From: Paracyclopina nana
Taxonomy: Eukaryota; Arthropoda; Copepoda; Cyclopoida; Cyclopettidae
Length of the DNA: 64,000 bases
NCBI GenBank assembly: GCA_019096065.1
Contig: JAGUCH010000001.1
Location: forward strand, 3,968,001 to 4,032,000
Direction of reading: 5' to 3'
The notes beneath the pieces are model-generated. The model was not told where the DNA came from. It made no database searches and was given only the letters and a program-made list of their open reading frames with translations. Each line of letters starts with the position of its first letter. Within the stretch, counting starts at the first letter, position 1. Positions 23,250-35,131 of the stretch are shown here, piece by piece. A program made the translations under genes and the position numbers.

Positions 23250-26212
23250 TTGGCAGAGCTCTTCGATAATCATTTCGCTCATTTGAGCTCAACTACCGAA
23301 TTGGCTCTGCAACAGCGATCAATCAGTATAGTCGAAAAATGAACGACAAAGTTCAAACGATTCCAATCATAATTTGTCGATTCTAGTCCAGATCATCTTT
23401 TCAAGCAGCCAGAAAATAACTTCCTACTAATTTGCGAGAAAAAAAAAGTGGTTTCGAGTACGGACCATCAATTTCGAATTGCATCTTGGCCGTGAAAAGA
23501 AACGATGATGCGAGCCGCCGCCGCATCTTTGGAGTAATTTCAAGAAACATGGTTCGTTTATGAAAACCTTCAGACCAAACGTGCTTATTTTTCCTTTTAC
23601 GGCGAATAAAAAGTGTGTCTTTGCGGATTCTTTTGAGATTCAGAATGGATGCGAGTGGTTGCGAGCGTGACCTTTCTAGTGCAAAGACACCACACTTTGC
23701 ATTGCCTAGTTGTTCTTCTCAAGCTTTGGGGAGAATCAAAAGAATTAATTTTGAGAGTGCCAAAAATGCTTCAAAGTTAGCCTCAAAGTGAAGTCTTTCT
23801 GGCAACCTAATATGCTAATGTAGGTACATTCGTATAGAGCCTCAAAACCACTCAAAAAACCGGGCCGACTCATTCCCTCCCGGAAGTGACGATGGACTAA
23901 ACAAAGAAACTTGAGGCTTTGCAGCTAGTTAAAAAAGTCATTGAGCTGATATAAAAAAGTCACGATTATTACCAAGAATATCATGATGTGGACTTTGTGC
24001 TCCACACCTAGCAAAGAGTTGGAAGAAAGTGAACGTTTTTTGGACGTGCAATTTGTGGAATTACAGAGCGCGGCATGCATCAGTTTCTTTTTAAGGCTTC
24101 TTTAATCATTGTGTGTGTCACATTTGCATAGCAAACGAGCTGCAACGTGAGGAACTGCAGTCAATCTTGGAGCTCATTTTTTACAATTCACCCATTTAGA
24201 AAGTATCTCGCTTAAAAATGAATTTGCTTTTTGAAAAATGCGCACCAAATGACTTTTCTTAAATTTGCCTCAATTCAGCTAAACTGACTACATTCCTTCA
24301 CCCTGGATATACGATGATAATTAAGCCTAACAATTAGGTGGTAAACTACCTTTAAAAGTGAGCCAGAGTTGATCTTTATTTACCTAACCCACAAGCAAAA
24401 AGGCATTTATTCATTCATAACGCTACTGTAAGTTCCCAAAAGTTGACACACCAGATCTAAATCGCATATTGTGCCTTGGAGAACAGCAATTAAATAAAAA
24501 GGAGTGGCGGTTTGCTAAGAAGAAATAAGGCATAGTAATCAACAACAAGCATTCGGCTAAAAGGTTACCCATTGCCTTGATGGGGTCTAGCCATCAATAT
24601 GGAATGCCCATAAGGCCCCGAAAAAAATAAATGCCCTCCACTGAGTAGCGAGCATCATCATTATTACCTATGCTTCTCAAGATAATCATCTTCAGACAGA
24701 ACTGCTGAGTTCAATGATGATCCAAGTCTTGGCCAAAAAATAGGTGTGCCAGCTGAAACTAAAGATGAGCAGCAGCAGCTTTTCCAAAAATTCGTAATAG
24801 ATGAACCATTTTTCAGAAATAGCACGTACGTTGTTTGAGGCTACACCTAGTATATTGTAGTCGTGATGCTACATTCTAGCTAATCTGTCCAAAATTTAAT
24901 TTGGCCCCACCAAAGCTGATGAGTGATGCAAAAAATGTTTTATGGATATCAATAAGCGCCTTATGGCAGCAGCGACTCAAGGGAGATTTAAATGGCCTTT
25001 GCAAATGGCTCGTAAAAAGTGCTCGCTCATCCTTGATCATGATATGATGATGCTTGTGATGCAAGAGGAATTGCGGTCAAAATTCGACTCTCGATCAGAT
25101 CATATCGCGCGCAGTCATATCATCTAAAGGATATTACAGATGCACGAAGGCTACTGAATAGGTGGGATCGTGCAGGTCTATTGAATCAAATTGCTACATA
25201 CCTAGATGGGAGTGATTATGAATAGTGATCCAGAAAAAGAAGTGCCTAAAAACTTCTTCCAGATCCTTTTCATACGCCAAGAAGAAAAACCGAATCATAT
25301 ACAGGCGCCTTTATGCAATTACCTCAACTGTTCGAGTAAAAATGATAATTCGGGGTGCTCTTTTTTGGCTCCTTGGCTCTTAGTGATATTCAAATAAGAA
25401 GCCAATGCCGAATCATGCTAAAAAACTCCATCAGATGGCCATAGGAGCAACAAGGCGCAAGGGCAACACGACTCTAGCCTATGGCTCGAGATGGGCCCCT
25501 TAACTCTCAGTATGCTGCAGCTAGGCACTTTAAAAGTTAGCGTGAGCGGAGCGTAGCAAAATGCACTTCGTAGTGGGAGGTACCATGGATTTGGCAGTAC
25601 CGGGCGACCAAGACTTTTTTGTAAATATTGCTTGAAAAATGTATTCATTATCCAATGAAGCATTTAATAGCTAGCATCAACATACTATTAAAATTGATTC
25701 AAGATAGGAAATATTTTTGAAGAATCAAACACTTGGGCCCATACAATGGCCACTTATTTGTCGTTTGGGTGGCTTGGTTCTCGGAATGTTGAAAAATACT
25801 TTGCCACTTTAAAAAGGAAAAAAGCTCACGTTATAACCATCAGAATCACGCTTACTTGCATTCAAGCAATTCAAACTTCTGAGTTTTGATATACAAAAAA
25901 TACAATCCACGAAGTACTTTGAGCAGCCACAATAGAGTTTGGAAAAAATAGCAAAAGACAAACTGATGTAAAAAAATGCCTTAATTCTTCGAAACGTGAC
26001 TAGAACCATTCGAAAAATGGAGTGTTTTCTTTGGATCTTAGCTCGTTGAAGTGGGGCCAAAGTTTGCACAAACTAATACGCGCGCGTTGTTTGCGCGAGT
26101 CGCCCGATTCTGTACAAAATGCGTTCTTTACCATCATCAACAGCAACTCGAGATCGAGGACCGTGGTCTCACACGAGACTTGGCAGCGTCAAAGTGAACA
26201 AGCCGATTCATC
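23250..26212. other. Intergenic stretch, no gene seen
   Basis: Only short frames without family resemblance occur. Directly before 26213 lies GC-richer sequence that probably holds the promoter and 5'UTR of the next gene. Confidence 0.5.
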
Positions 26213-26955
26213 ATGTCGACTGGGGAAGCCAGCTCAGGAAGATCGAGTTCATCAAGTGATCGGAGCAGCAGTGCTGAGACCTCGTTCAACCAGGCTCAGC
26301 AACTATTTCTACCGCACCAAAATGGCCCGATTACCTACCAGTATTACCGCAGGCAAACACCTGAGGAAGATTTGCTGAGCACTCAGCAGGGAATCAGCAT
26401 CTTGGTCCAGCAAAGGCAAGAGCTAGTGGATCAGCTGGTCCAGCACTACAGAAAGCTTTACCGGTCAAAGGACATTGACAACTTGCTAAAATTCAGCCAA
26501 CAAATTGATTCAATTATGAGGTAGGAGAAATCCATTCTTATGAAGACGCGTTAACTATTACGCCGTACTTAGGACAGATCTTATGTTTTTAAATTGAGAA
26601 GAAGGGAATCGAAGCATGAAAGAAAGCAATGCCATCAAATTATTTTAATTGGCGAGGTTCACAAACCTGCCCTTAAAAAGCACTGAACCTGTTCTAATTC
26701 GTTTTTCTTGCGAGGAATTCGCTGAGTAAAAATAATCCCGATACTTTCGTTTGCACTCAAGCAAACTTATGGCCGAATAGTAAAAAAATGCAAATGTAAT
26801 CACATCAAATATTCAAATTAGTTATGGGTCAATGATGCAAATGTCTTTTTAGACTGCGAGGCTTTTCCATCGTCCAATCACCAAATCCAAGGGCCCGTCG
26901 TAGATTGGCACTTCCTATGGAGCGAGGAGTTACCATTCATGACGAAAAGTTTTGA
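26213..26955 (+). CDS. Small unknown protein, Ser-rich N-terminus and helical centre
   Basis: Two exons (26213-26520 and 26853-26955) are joined in phase by a 332-nt GT-AG intron (AG|GTAGGA to TTTTTAG) and give 136 aa. Residues 1-25 are Ser-rich and disordered. About residues 45-103 are rich in Gln, Leu and charged residues in an amphipathic, probably coiled-coil helix containing QQGISILVQQRQELVDQL. The short C-terminus is Arg-rich. There is no signal peptide or membrane helix. I do not recognise the family. Support comes from phase agreement across the intron and from composition, and the reading frame continues sensibly into exon 2. Its stop codon is only 82 nt from that of the convergent NOX5 gene, so the 3'UTRs must overlap. 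Confidence 0.5.
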
Positions 26956-27037
26956 AATTGCGCACAAGTTACAAACAACGAAAATATTGTCAGGGAAAAT
27001 TAATATAGAGCTACTTTTGTCGTTTTCTTACTTTCTC

Positions 27038-30000
27038 TCAAAATACTTCTTTTCTGAAATTGAAGCCATACTCCTCGCACTTGGCACGAAGCGTTTTCGC
27101 CAGAAATTGGTTGCCACAATAAAACACGGTGACTTTGCCCTTGTTCTCATCCTGGAGCTTTTGGAAGATTTTGTCCCAATTGGGTCGTCCAGCATTGGTA
27201 CGAGCCTTCAAACCAGTCATGACATCTTTTCCACGATACTAGTGGTGAGAAAATAGTAGCATTTTACGGTAATCAATCACACGTTCTGCTACATAAACAT
27301 GAAGATTGCAGGCTACTACTTCTTATCAACGCATCTTAATTGAAGAGCCTGCCGTAGTTGAAGTTTTTCAAAAATTTCTCAAAGCCCCGTTGATTAAGGG
27401 AGTTTCGTGAACGTGTAGGTGTAGCCTTTTAAGTGGCTGAAGAGTGCCTTGAATTTACACCAATAGATCACGACGCAGCCTGATAACAATGGTGAAACAG
27501 AGTCACAACAGAGCTCGTTTTTTAAAGCCATTTTTCCCAGCGTGCCATATCATCCTATGAACAACCAAAGGCTAGGCATGAGTAGTTCTCACGTTCTAGC
27601 TGAAGCTTTGATACACATTCATCACTTTCGCACGAGAGTGATATTAAAGTTGCCTGCTGCCACGCAATACGTTCAGCGAGAACTTTTGATCCCTCAAATT
27701 ATGAATCTGCCTACTCTGCTGTGGCTAATTTGATTTCAAAAGGCTTTTAAACGAGTCGGACCATAGAGGAATCTTTTGGAATCTTGATCTGCAAATGCTT
27801 CAGATCATTTATTCAGGCATGCTACGTATGCATCCCAGAGGCAAAACCTCAGATCGGCTATTGTTTGGTGTGTTGGCAATTCCATCTTTCTTAAAAAAAG
27901 TCTTTGTTGCTTCAAGCCCGTGCTTTGGTATAGCATATCTTAGGCCAAAGTTTAAATGGCATCTTCGCAGAAGCGCAGAATTGATTTTGCAGAGGGAATG
28001 TGGGACGAAAAGCTGCGTCGGCAAGATGAAACCAATTTAAGGGAAGCACAAGCAAGCAATTTTGCATAATAATGTGTTACCTTATCATGCAGCAAATCCA
28101 TCGCGAGATGCATGCCAACCGCCCTGATGTCAGTCCTCTGCAGAGCTGCCGTGAAATAGAGATGGATGTCAAGAAATCGATCGGAAACGGTGGTTTTGTC
28201 TTGTTCGCTTAAGAATTCCTCTTGCTGTTCCGCCTCCATCTGAGTAAGCAAATTCAGAAACCACTCGAACGATTTCTGGTCCCGGTTGATCCAGAAAAAG
28301 TCCACCTTTCGCAGGCACTGCATGGCCTGGCCAAGGTCTGTGAGCCACCGCAATTGGCATCGTGGGCATTCTCTCTTGGAGGATCGGTATCGGTACATAA
28401 TGGATTGCAGAATGGAGGAGAAGGGGGTAACGCCGATTCCAGTGGCGACCAATACAGCATGTTCAGCCCGGAAAATGTTTGAGGCTGGAGCCCCAAACGG
28501 CCCATCAAGGTGAATTTCGAGCAATTGCTCCTTGGGGAGCAACATGGATCTCTTTTTAGTTCCACCAGTATTCACGACCAAGTCAAATCGGTCCTTTGCG
28601 TCAGCATATCTCACCTTAATTCAAATATAAAATATGATTATAAATCTTTAAGAATAAGCATGGAAAAATGCTACTGTTTTCGCCATTTTCTCCCCGGAAT
28701 CGTCGTTTCCCTGCTTTTTCACATTTTTGAAGCTGACTTTGCTCCTTGTTGAAGAGAGTCGTGAGTCATAGGCTTCTTTTTTCTTTTGGGCTTCAACGTA
28801 GTCATACAGCCGGTTGGTCCATTGTCCACAGCCCCGAATATGTAAGGTCACATACTCACGGTTCTCAGGCGCCGAACTGTGAATAAAGTCGTGTGAAATG
28901 GAGCATAACATACAAGTTGCCCATACGAGCTGCCCACCTAATAGTAAATGGATGCCATTCATATGTGGCTATTTTGGGGATGCGAACAAACATCCAATCA
29001 CCGGGCGAATACTTGAACCCGTCAGGCCGTTTGATTTGCAAAGCAGTCACCCTGCAAAAAGCATCGAGTCGTCATTGCTCATGGGTTTTTTTCACGACAT
29101 GTTCTCTCTTACCTTGAAGCCATGACTTGGGCATTCGTTATGTAACTTTTGCCATGGCCAACAAAGGTTGACAAGCCTCTATAGAGCTTTTCAACGAGGA
29201 AAATAACCAAGGGAGCAATGACCCACTTCCAAAAGTCGGGAGCATGCAAGATCAGCAAAATCATGTACGAGTAGTAGAGGAGATGGGAGTAGTAAAAAAC
29301 CTGAAATTTGATTTGATTAATTTTATGGGGCCTGGTCGATGAAAATTGAGCTCACTTGGAAGTAGCCACTCCTCCTGACGACCGACATGGAGCAAATAAC
29401 CATGATGGTCAAGATCACAATCAACGCTATTCCAGAGGGATTGGCAATGCCACCTATGAGGCCAAAAACTCCAGGCTTGGACGTGAAAATGATTTCATTG
29501 AGTGACCAAGGCTCTCCGTTGGGGCAAATCTAAATTTTCAGGCGAGGTGCTTTTAATGGCAATAACGTAAAAATCACCATATCGTACTTGGCAAGCAGTG
29601 ACGTTGATGGCTGGATTGAGAGATTCGGTAGGGCATCCAATTCCATCTAAAATTAGATCACATCCAGGAGGCAAATGATATCCCAAGTTGTGCCAATTTG
29701 GATGCTGGACATCTTTCTCCAACTCCTCCGCGCTGTAATGAATTGAAGGCCAATAATCGTTGTTGATCTGGACAAATTTGACCGGATCCGGCTGGACGTT
29801 GACGGCTGCAATATAAGATGAAAGGTTGCGTGATGTTTCCTTGTTGAATCTTACCAAAGTTTATGAAATGCATGATGGAATGCCACCAGGCTTGGACGAA
29901 AATGATCACTCCGATGAACTTGTGAATGTAGACGTTGTGATCCAGCGGTAATATTTTGCTCAGGCCAAGGTCCCTCATTTTAGAAACGGTGTACCGAAGC

Positions 30001-31912
30001 ACAACAACAAGGATCATGGTGGAGTTGAAGAGCAGGCAACGGCCATTGGCTCGGGATAGCAAGTAGAATGGATTAGGCTTTGACTCATCAAGGTTGGCGA
30101 AGCCACCGAAGTAAGCAGCTCTAGTTGCAAACAAAATGATGTTGATTCCAACGATGAAGAGCAAGAATGAGAAGAGTTGCCATTGGTTTCTTGCGTGGCT
30201 CATGGAAAACCTCTTGTGAAACCATTTCCGGATTTTCTGAGACAATGTCTTTTTGGGCCTAGGCTTTTGTGGCACCATCCATTTCGTGAGAGAAATGGTG
30301 AGATTCTCGAGGAGACCTTCGTGCTTGCTGAACACGTCTTTGAGTTGATCGATGCTCAGCTCTCCGGTATCTTGACCATCGCCAATGGCTTCCTCGTAGA
30401 GAGCAAACGACAAGGCTTGAATATCACTTTCTGCCAGCTCCATGCCATTCTCACGAAGGCATTCGCGCATGATTTGCTCCAGCTCCTCCTCTTGCAAAAC
30501 GCCATCTCCTGCAAAAATAAAAAGGGTTGCGTGAGAGTGCCCCTCAATTGTTGCGCCGAGATAAATCATAAATAGCTCCACATCCAAGCCTATCTTCAGA
30601 AACCTGTATTTTGCATACATTAAAATTTGACATTCAAAAGTCAAATTCAAAGTCAGATGGGCCATTAGATAAAGGGGGAAATGTAAATGATCTTCTAGCA
30701 TAGCAGAGAAGGTTCTTTTGCGAAAAATGGAATCGCAAGACCGCGAGAAAGCATTTTTGAAAAAAATAACTAATGGGATGCGAGAGACAGCAGTAGCATT
30801 ACCATCAATGTCGTAGACTTTAAAGAGAAATAGAACTTTCTCAGAGTGGCTTTGATATCCTGCATACTGATACATGTTGTCAAGGAATTCCGCCAGGGAA
30901 ATTCGGCCATTTCCATCAATGTCAAAGATTTTGAAAACTCTCTCGACAAAAAATGCATTCTTGGAAGGCATGATCCCTTTGAACTCGGCAAGGGTCAAGT
31001 GCCGCTTGTTAGGTGGCAAATGCTGCTTGAAAATGTCCTCTAGCCTCTGGATTTGCTCCGGAGTGAAGTCATCTGTGTGCCTCGGCTTTGAGAGAACGAC
31101 GAGAAAATCGATGACTTCTTCCACACTGAGCTCTCCGTCGGAATTAGCATCAGCCAATTTGAAGAGATTCTTTCGGATGCCGCGGCTGTTGACAACTTTG
31201 CGGAATTCTTCCGGCTGAAAACAAGCAAGCTCGTTTATCATCATGCGCTAGAGAAGTCGAAAATCACAAAAGGATCGCACATTTACTGGGCTCTCATCGC
31301 AAACTATGAATGTGGCGTTCTCGATCATTTCCACGATATCCAGCCGTTTTTCGTCGGAAATGTGGCCGAAACGATGGCCTCTGCGGAAAGAAAAGAGATG
31401 CTTTTTTGGTAGCAGTTGCTTTGAAAAATAGGAATTTCATAGCATACCCTGTATTAATGCGGAGCATCTCAAACCATTCGATCTGATCCAGGAATCCAGT
31501 GCCATCTTGGTCAAACAGGCAGAACAGAGCTGTGGAAAATTCCTAAGGAGGGCAAATCATCAGTACTGTGCAGTGGGAGCAACTTTTGCGCGAGAAAGAG
31601 CAGCAAAAAATCTCAACTCACTTTGTCTTCCAGTAAATTATTCATGCTTGTAACGGCGCCACTATCCTTGGTCAGCCTCTCGGCCACAGCTCTACATTTT
31701 CGCACACATTCCGCCCTCTTCTGCTCTCGCGAGGAAAACAAGGCTTCTTTTGTGACCTTTCTGGTCTTTTTAGTGCCATTGAGGGACGCTTCAGAGTCGT
31801 TTCGCCTACTTGCCTCCATCTCCGGCACATCTTCTTTTTTCTCGTTCCTCTCTTCTTCTCCTTCTTCAGCCTCCTCCTCCTCCTCCCCGTTTTTGTCAAA
31901 TGCTAAATGCAT
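27038..31912 (-). CDS. NOX5: NADPH oxidase 5 (calcium-activated superoxide generator)
   Basis: Twelve minus-strand exons: 31622-31912, 31448-31542, 31287-31380, 30803-31214, 29855-30508, 29588-29805, 29356-29529, 29113-29300, 28938-29051, 28675-28876, 28081-28614 and 27038-27238. All phases agree, giving 1058 aa. After an acidic N-terminus come EF-hand loops at about 108-119, 182-193, 258-269 and 295-306. The six-helix ferric reductase core has heme histidines H493/H507 and H652/H665. The FAD motif HPFTIS is at 742-747 and NADPH motifs DGPFG (851) and GIGVTPF (873) follow, with Cys1033-Gly1034 near the C-terminus. It moves electrons from cytosolic NADPH across the membrane to oxygen. There is no peroxidase domain, so it is NOX5 and not DUOX. 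Most introns are only 49-79 nt. The start is uncertain: ATG 31910-31912 has an in-frame stop three codons upstream, but an acceptor-like ATTTAG lies just inside it. Confidence 0.95.
27239..28080 (-). other. NOX5 intron 11 (842 nt)
   Basis: This is the longest intron of the gene, located before the last coding exon. Nothing coding or repetitive was recognised in it. Confidence 0.7.
30509..30802 (-). other. NOX5 intron 4: in-frame and free of stops
   Basis: The intron has GT-AG ends, is 294 nt long (98 codons) and contains no stop in the coding frame. It splits EF-hand 4 within its calcium loop after the Gly codon's first base. Splicing restores the perfect loop DIDGDGVLQEEE. Retention would insert 98 residues, including hydrophobic stretches, without a frameshift. 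Confidence 0.8.
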
Positions 31913-32560
31913 AACAATTCACATGATGACAGAGCAATTTCAAGCCAAAGTATGCATGTGCCACCAAGAAGGACGTGAATTTTCTATTGAGAAACAGGCC
32001 GAAAATTATGCCTTTTTCGTGCAAAATCGCGCGACTAGCTACTACATTCAGAGCAGCAATGCAATGAGACGACAACGTCGTCGTCGGCCTATTGTTCTGC
32101 TAATGGTGGACTTTTTTCAGCTTATGCTAATTTCCTTTTGTATGTTCTTTTCATACTGCTAATAAATGGCTTGTTTTAGCCATACAAATCCCCTACTGCT
32201 ACACACAACAAGGCTCACAACACGAAAACCAGCGCACTGCTTTTAATTGCCTCTTTTATGCATAGTACTCTTCTTTGTTCCAGCTGCAGCAGCAACAGAA
32301 AAATTGCGAATTTCTACCAGCCAACTGGAGATATACCCAACCTCGGTTGAAGACTCCACTCGAATGAGCAATGTCGTTGTCTTGTATCGACATGCAGCTT
32401 GAAGTTGAACATTTCGAGTCAGCTTCTAATTGCATGCCTGGATCCTCCATTTATGAGCCGGATCGAATTCAAGTGATGCTCCGAATCCAACTGAGCTCCT
32501 GGTCAAATCGTCTTTCTTGGCTATTGCCTGACGCGCACTTTTAGCGGGGAAACATTTTTT
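31913..32560. other. Region upstream of NOX5
   Basis: It probably contains the NOX5 promoter and 5'UTR (minus strand). A long plus-strand open frame from 31623 to 32162 is the antisense shadow of NOX5 exon 1 and not a gene. Confidence 0.5.
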
Positions 32561-33298
32561 CTCCGAAAATCTAGATGTAATATCTCCGAAAATTTGAGTT
32601 GTTTTATCTCCGAAAAGTTGAGTATCACTACGTCCGACCAATTATGCACAGTTGTAAAATGTCCGAACTCGCCTAGTTGTACTATCTCCGAAATGTTTTG
32701 CCTACTTCTACTACCTCCGAAATAATTTGTTCAGTAGTAAAATGTCCGAACCCTTCTAGTTGTATTATCTCCGAATTGAGTTTACCATGTATCAAGAACT
32801 TTATTATTATACAGAGGGACCATTTTTCAAGTAGCAAAACATTTGTAACAATTTGATGTAAAGTTTGGCACTCCATATCTGCTTTCCTGACCATTCTAGT
32901 GATTTGCTTATGAAATAAAAAAGTTAGCCCTTTTAATTTTATGATGGGCATCTGGAATCAAATTTGAGGGACTTTAAGTTATTTAATGCCCCTCATATTC
33001 CATGGAACTAATCCAAAGTCCAAAGAAGTTGGAAAAAGAGAGGAATTACCTAAATTCAAACCTCAGGTCCTTCTCATGTGCAGACCAAAGCTGTGAGTGA
33101 TAGAAAATGTTTTCGGAGCAAATAGTACAACTAGGCAGATATTTTCGAAGAAAGTACAACTAGATTTTTCGAAGATAGTACGACTAGATAGATTTGGTCG
33201 GAGATAGTATACTACCTGTCACCAAAAATGAGTCGGACTAAAAACAACTAGGCAAATCTTTTCGATTAAAGTACATCTATACAGCAAATTTTCGGACA
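32561..33298. mobile_element. Foldback-type element with inverted arrays of short tandem repeats
   Basis: The left arm (about 32561-32775) holds nine copies of a TCCGAA-type core (near 32563, 32585, 32609, 32632, 32662, 32687, 32716, 32744 and 32770), spaced 22-30 bp and often preceded by AGTTGTACTATC-like sequence. The right arm (about 33110-33298) holds about seven copies of the complementary TTCGGA or TTCGAA core, with GTACAACTAG-like spacers in inverse orientation. Variable-length inverted arrays of short repeats are the hallmark of Foldback-like transposons. A SINE-like repeat sits in the middle. No transposase or target duplication was seen. Confidence 0.6.
32952..33070 (-). repeat. SINE-like repeat, copy 2 (uninterrupted)
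   Basis: The reverse complement matches the repeat body at 2037-2288. It is followed, toward its own 5' end, by a decayed B-box-like GGTTTGAATTTAG. At 32960-32965 it reads AAATTT, the empty insertion site corresponding to the MITE in copy 1. Confidence 0.75.
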
Positions 33299-35131
33299 AA
33301 ATGATGGCACCCCTTTTAGCTACTCCACTTGCTGTTGTTCAGCTAAGCAAGACGCATCAAGTTTAGCCTCGGGGAATACCCAGTTGCTGGGATGAAACCT
33401 CACAGCATTGGAGCCTTTTGACATGACAATCCTTTCAAGCATAAAAAATCAATGACGCATTGGCATGATTTCAGTTTACAGATGGGATAAATTACCAAGT
33501 AACATGCTTGGAACAGGCGCAACTCGTAAACAATTGAAATTCTTTGTTAAGAGTCCACATGGCTTTTCGTTTTCCCATAGAATGACGTGCATCTTTGAGG
33601 TTTTTTATTCGTTTGAAGAGGATTGCTATACACTTTATGCATAGCTTTGACGCTAAGCCTGCAGATATGTTACCAGAAGATTTTCAACTTAAAAAAAAGG
33701 CCTGCAGGGGCAAAATGCATGCAGTTTTCTTCCCATTTTAGCTGAATTCTTTTATGGCATATGTTTTTGGGCTACTATATGTACTTATTTATTTTTTAGC
33801 GATTTACTAGCTAGAAACGAAGCTCCAGGAGTAATATGATTGATGGCGAGTAAACCAGTTATGCATCCAGCGTGGTACATACAGGCTATGTCCATAAATC
33901 AAAAAAACTGTACGAAAAAGAATTTTCAATTTGGGCTCCACCATATTCATGATCACGCAACTATGATGATGGTGGAAAAAGTCATTAGCGACTTCATATC
34001 AAGTTAAGTCAGCGAGTCTATCTTCACTTTTTTCCAAGAAACATCTTCCTTTCATGCATGCGTATAAGAAGGGGAGAAGTTCTAGCACAAACTCAAGAAG
34101 CTGGCACAACTGCGTGGGATTTAGCCGTCTAGCTATAGGTAAAAACAAATGGCAGTATTTCCAAAACCGAATTGAAGCTATATAAATGACTTAAATGGAA
34201 ATTGGATGGCTTAAATTACGCACTAGCTGCATCGCAAAAGATCTTGAAGGCAGATAATTTTGATCTTTTTTTCCAGAATTATCCCTTTTAAAAAGGTTCT
34301 TTTTATGGGAGGACAACAGAAATAATTTATGATATGACTTTCACGTACACTAGCGTTGACACCTGCATAAAGGAATTTTTTGCCCAAAAAACTTATTCGG
34401 CTAAATCTTAGTAGCACCTGACCACATTCAGCAAAAAAGAATGGCAAAAAACTGGTTTTCCAATCCGCATCTTTTCGGTTCTTTTGATGATAGTTTCTAG
34501 CGCGCTATCATTCATGCCAAAACAACATAGCGGCACGTGATCAACCTGAACCTAGGCATTCTGTGAGATCGTACTTTATGCCGCACCTCATGCGCAATTA
34601 TTATTATCTCATAGGTTTTGCTGCAAGACAAAGTTCCAAAGGACAGCTCTTGTAACAGGCTCGAATTTCAATAGTTAACACGAAGAGCCTTAAACGAAGG
34701 GGCCAAAATAATAAAACTTTTTATGGCATTTTCCAAAGTATGCAAGCAGTGCCTTTTATACACACTCGTCCATGATATTCGTTGAAAAATTGTTCAATGC
34801 TATCTGCAAATCTCCCTTCCTTATTTCTCTAGCAAAGAAATGTGCGAATTAATTGTTTAAATTGTCCTCCTCTGAAAAATGCGTTAGTCAAGGACAATTT
34901 TTCAACACGTCTTCTTTTCATTAGCACTACGCGCGACATGTCACCACCAGCCAGAAAATAGTAGTACTATTTCAAGATTTCGATCTGGAAAAATCGCACG
35001 TCAAATGCAGGATGTGGTTGTGCTGTCCACTTCACAAAAATTAGAGTGCAAGCGGAATCCAGAGAGGCAACACATCTTCGTCTGTAAACTATGAGGGTAC
35101 ATATAATACTTGAACAACAATACTTTTTCTT
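33299..35131. other. Intergenic stretch, no gene seen
   Basis: There are no recognisable exons. I looked on the minus strand for additional N-terminal NOX/DUOX exons and found none. Confidence 0.5.

Noticed and set aside
27038..31912. Dual oxidase (DUOX) identity for the NADPH oxidase
   Set aside because: No peroxidase-domain exon exists upstream on the minus strand, and the motif details match NOX5 from the EF-hands to the C-terminus.
31623..32162. Plus-strand 179-codon open frame, Ser-rich
   Set aside because: It is the antisense of the acidic NOX5 first exon (GAG/GAA-rich) and extends only by chance.
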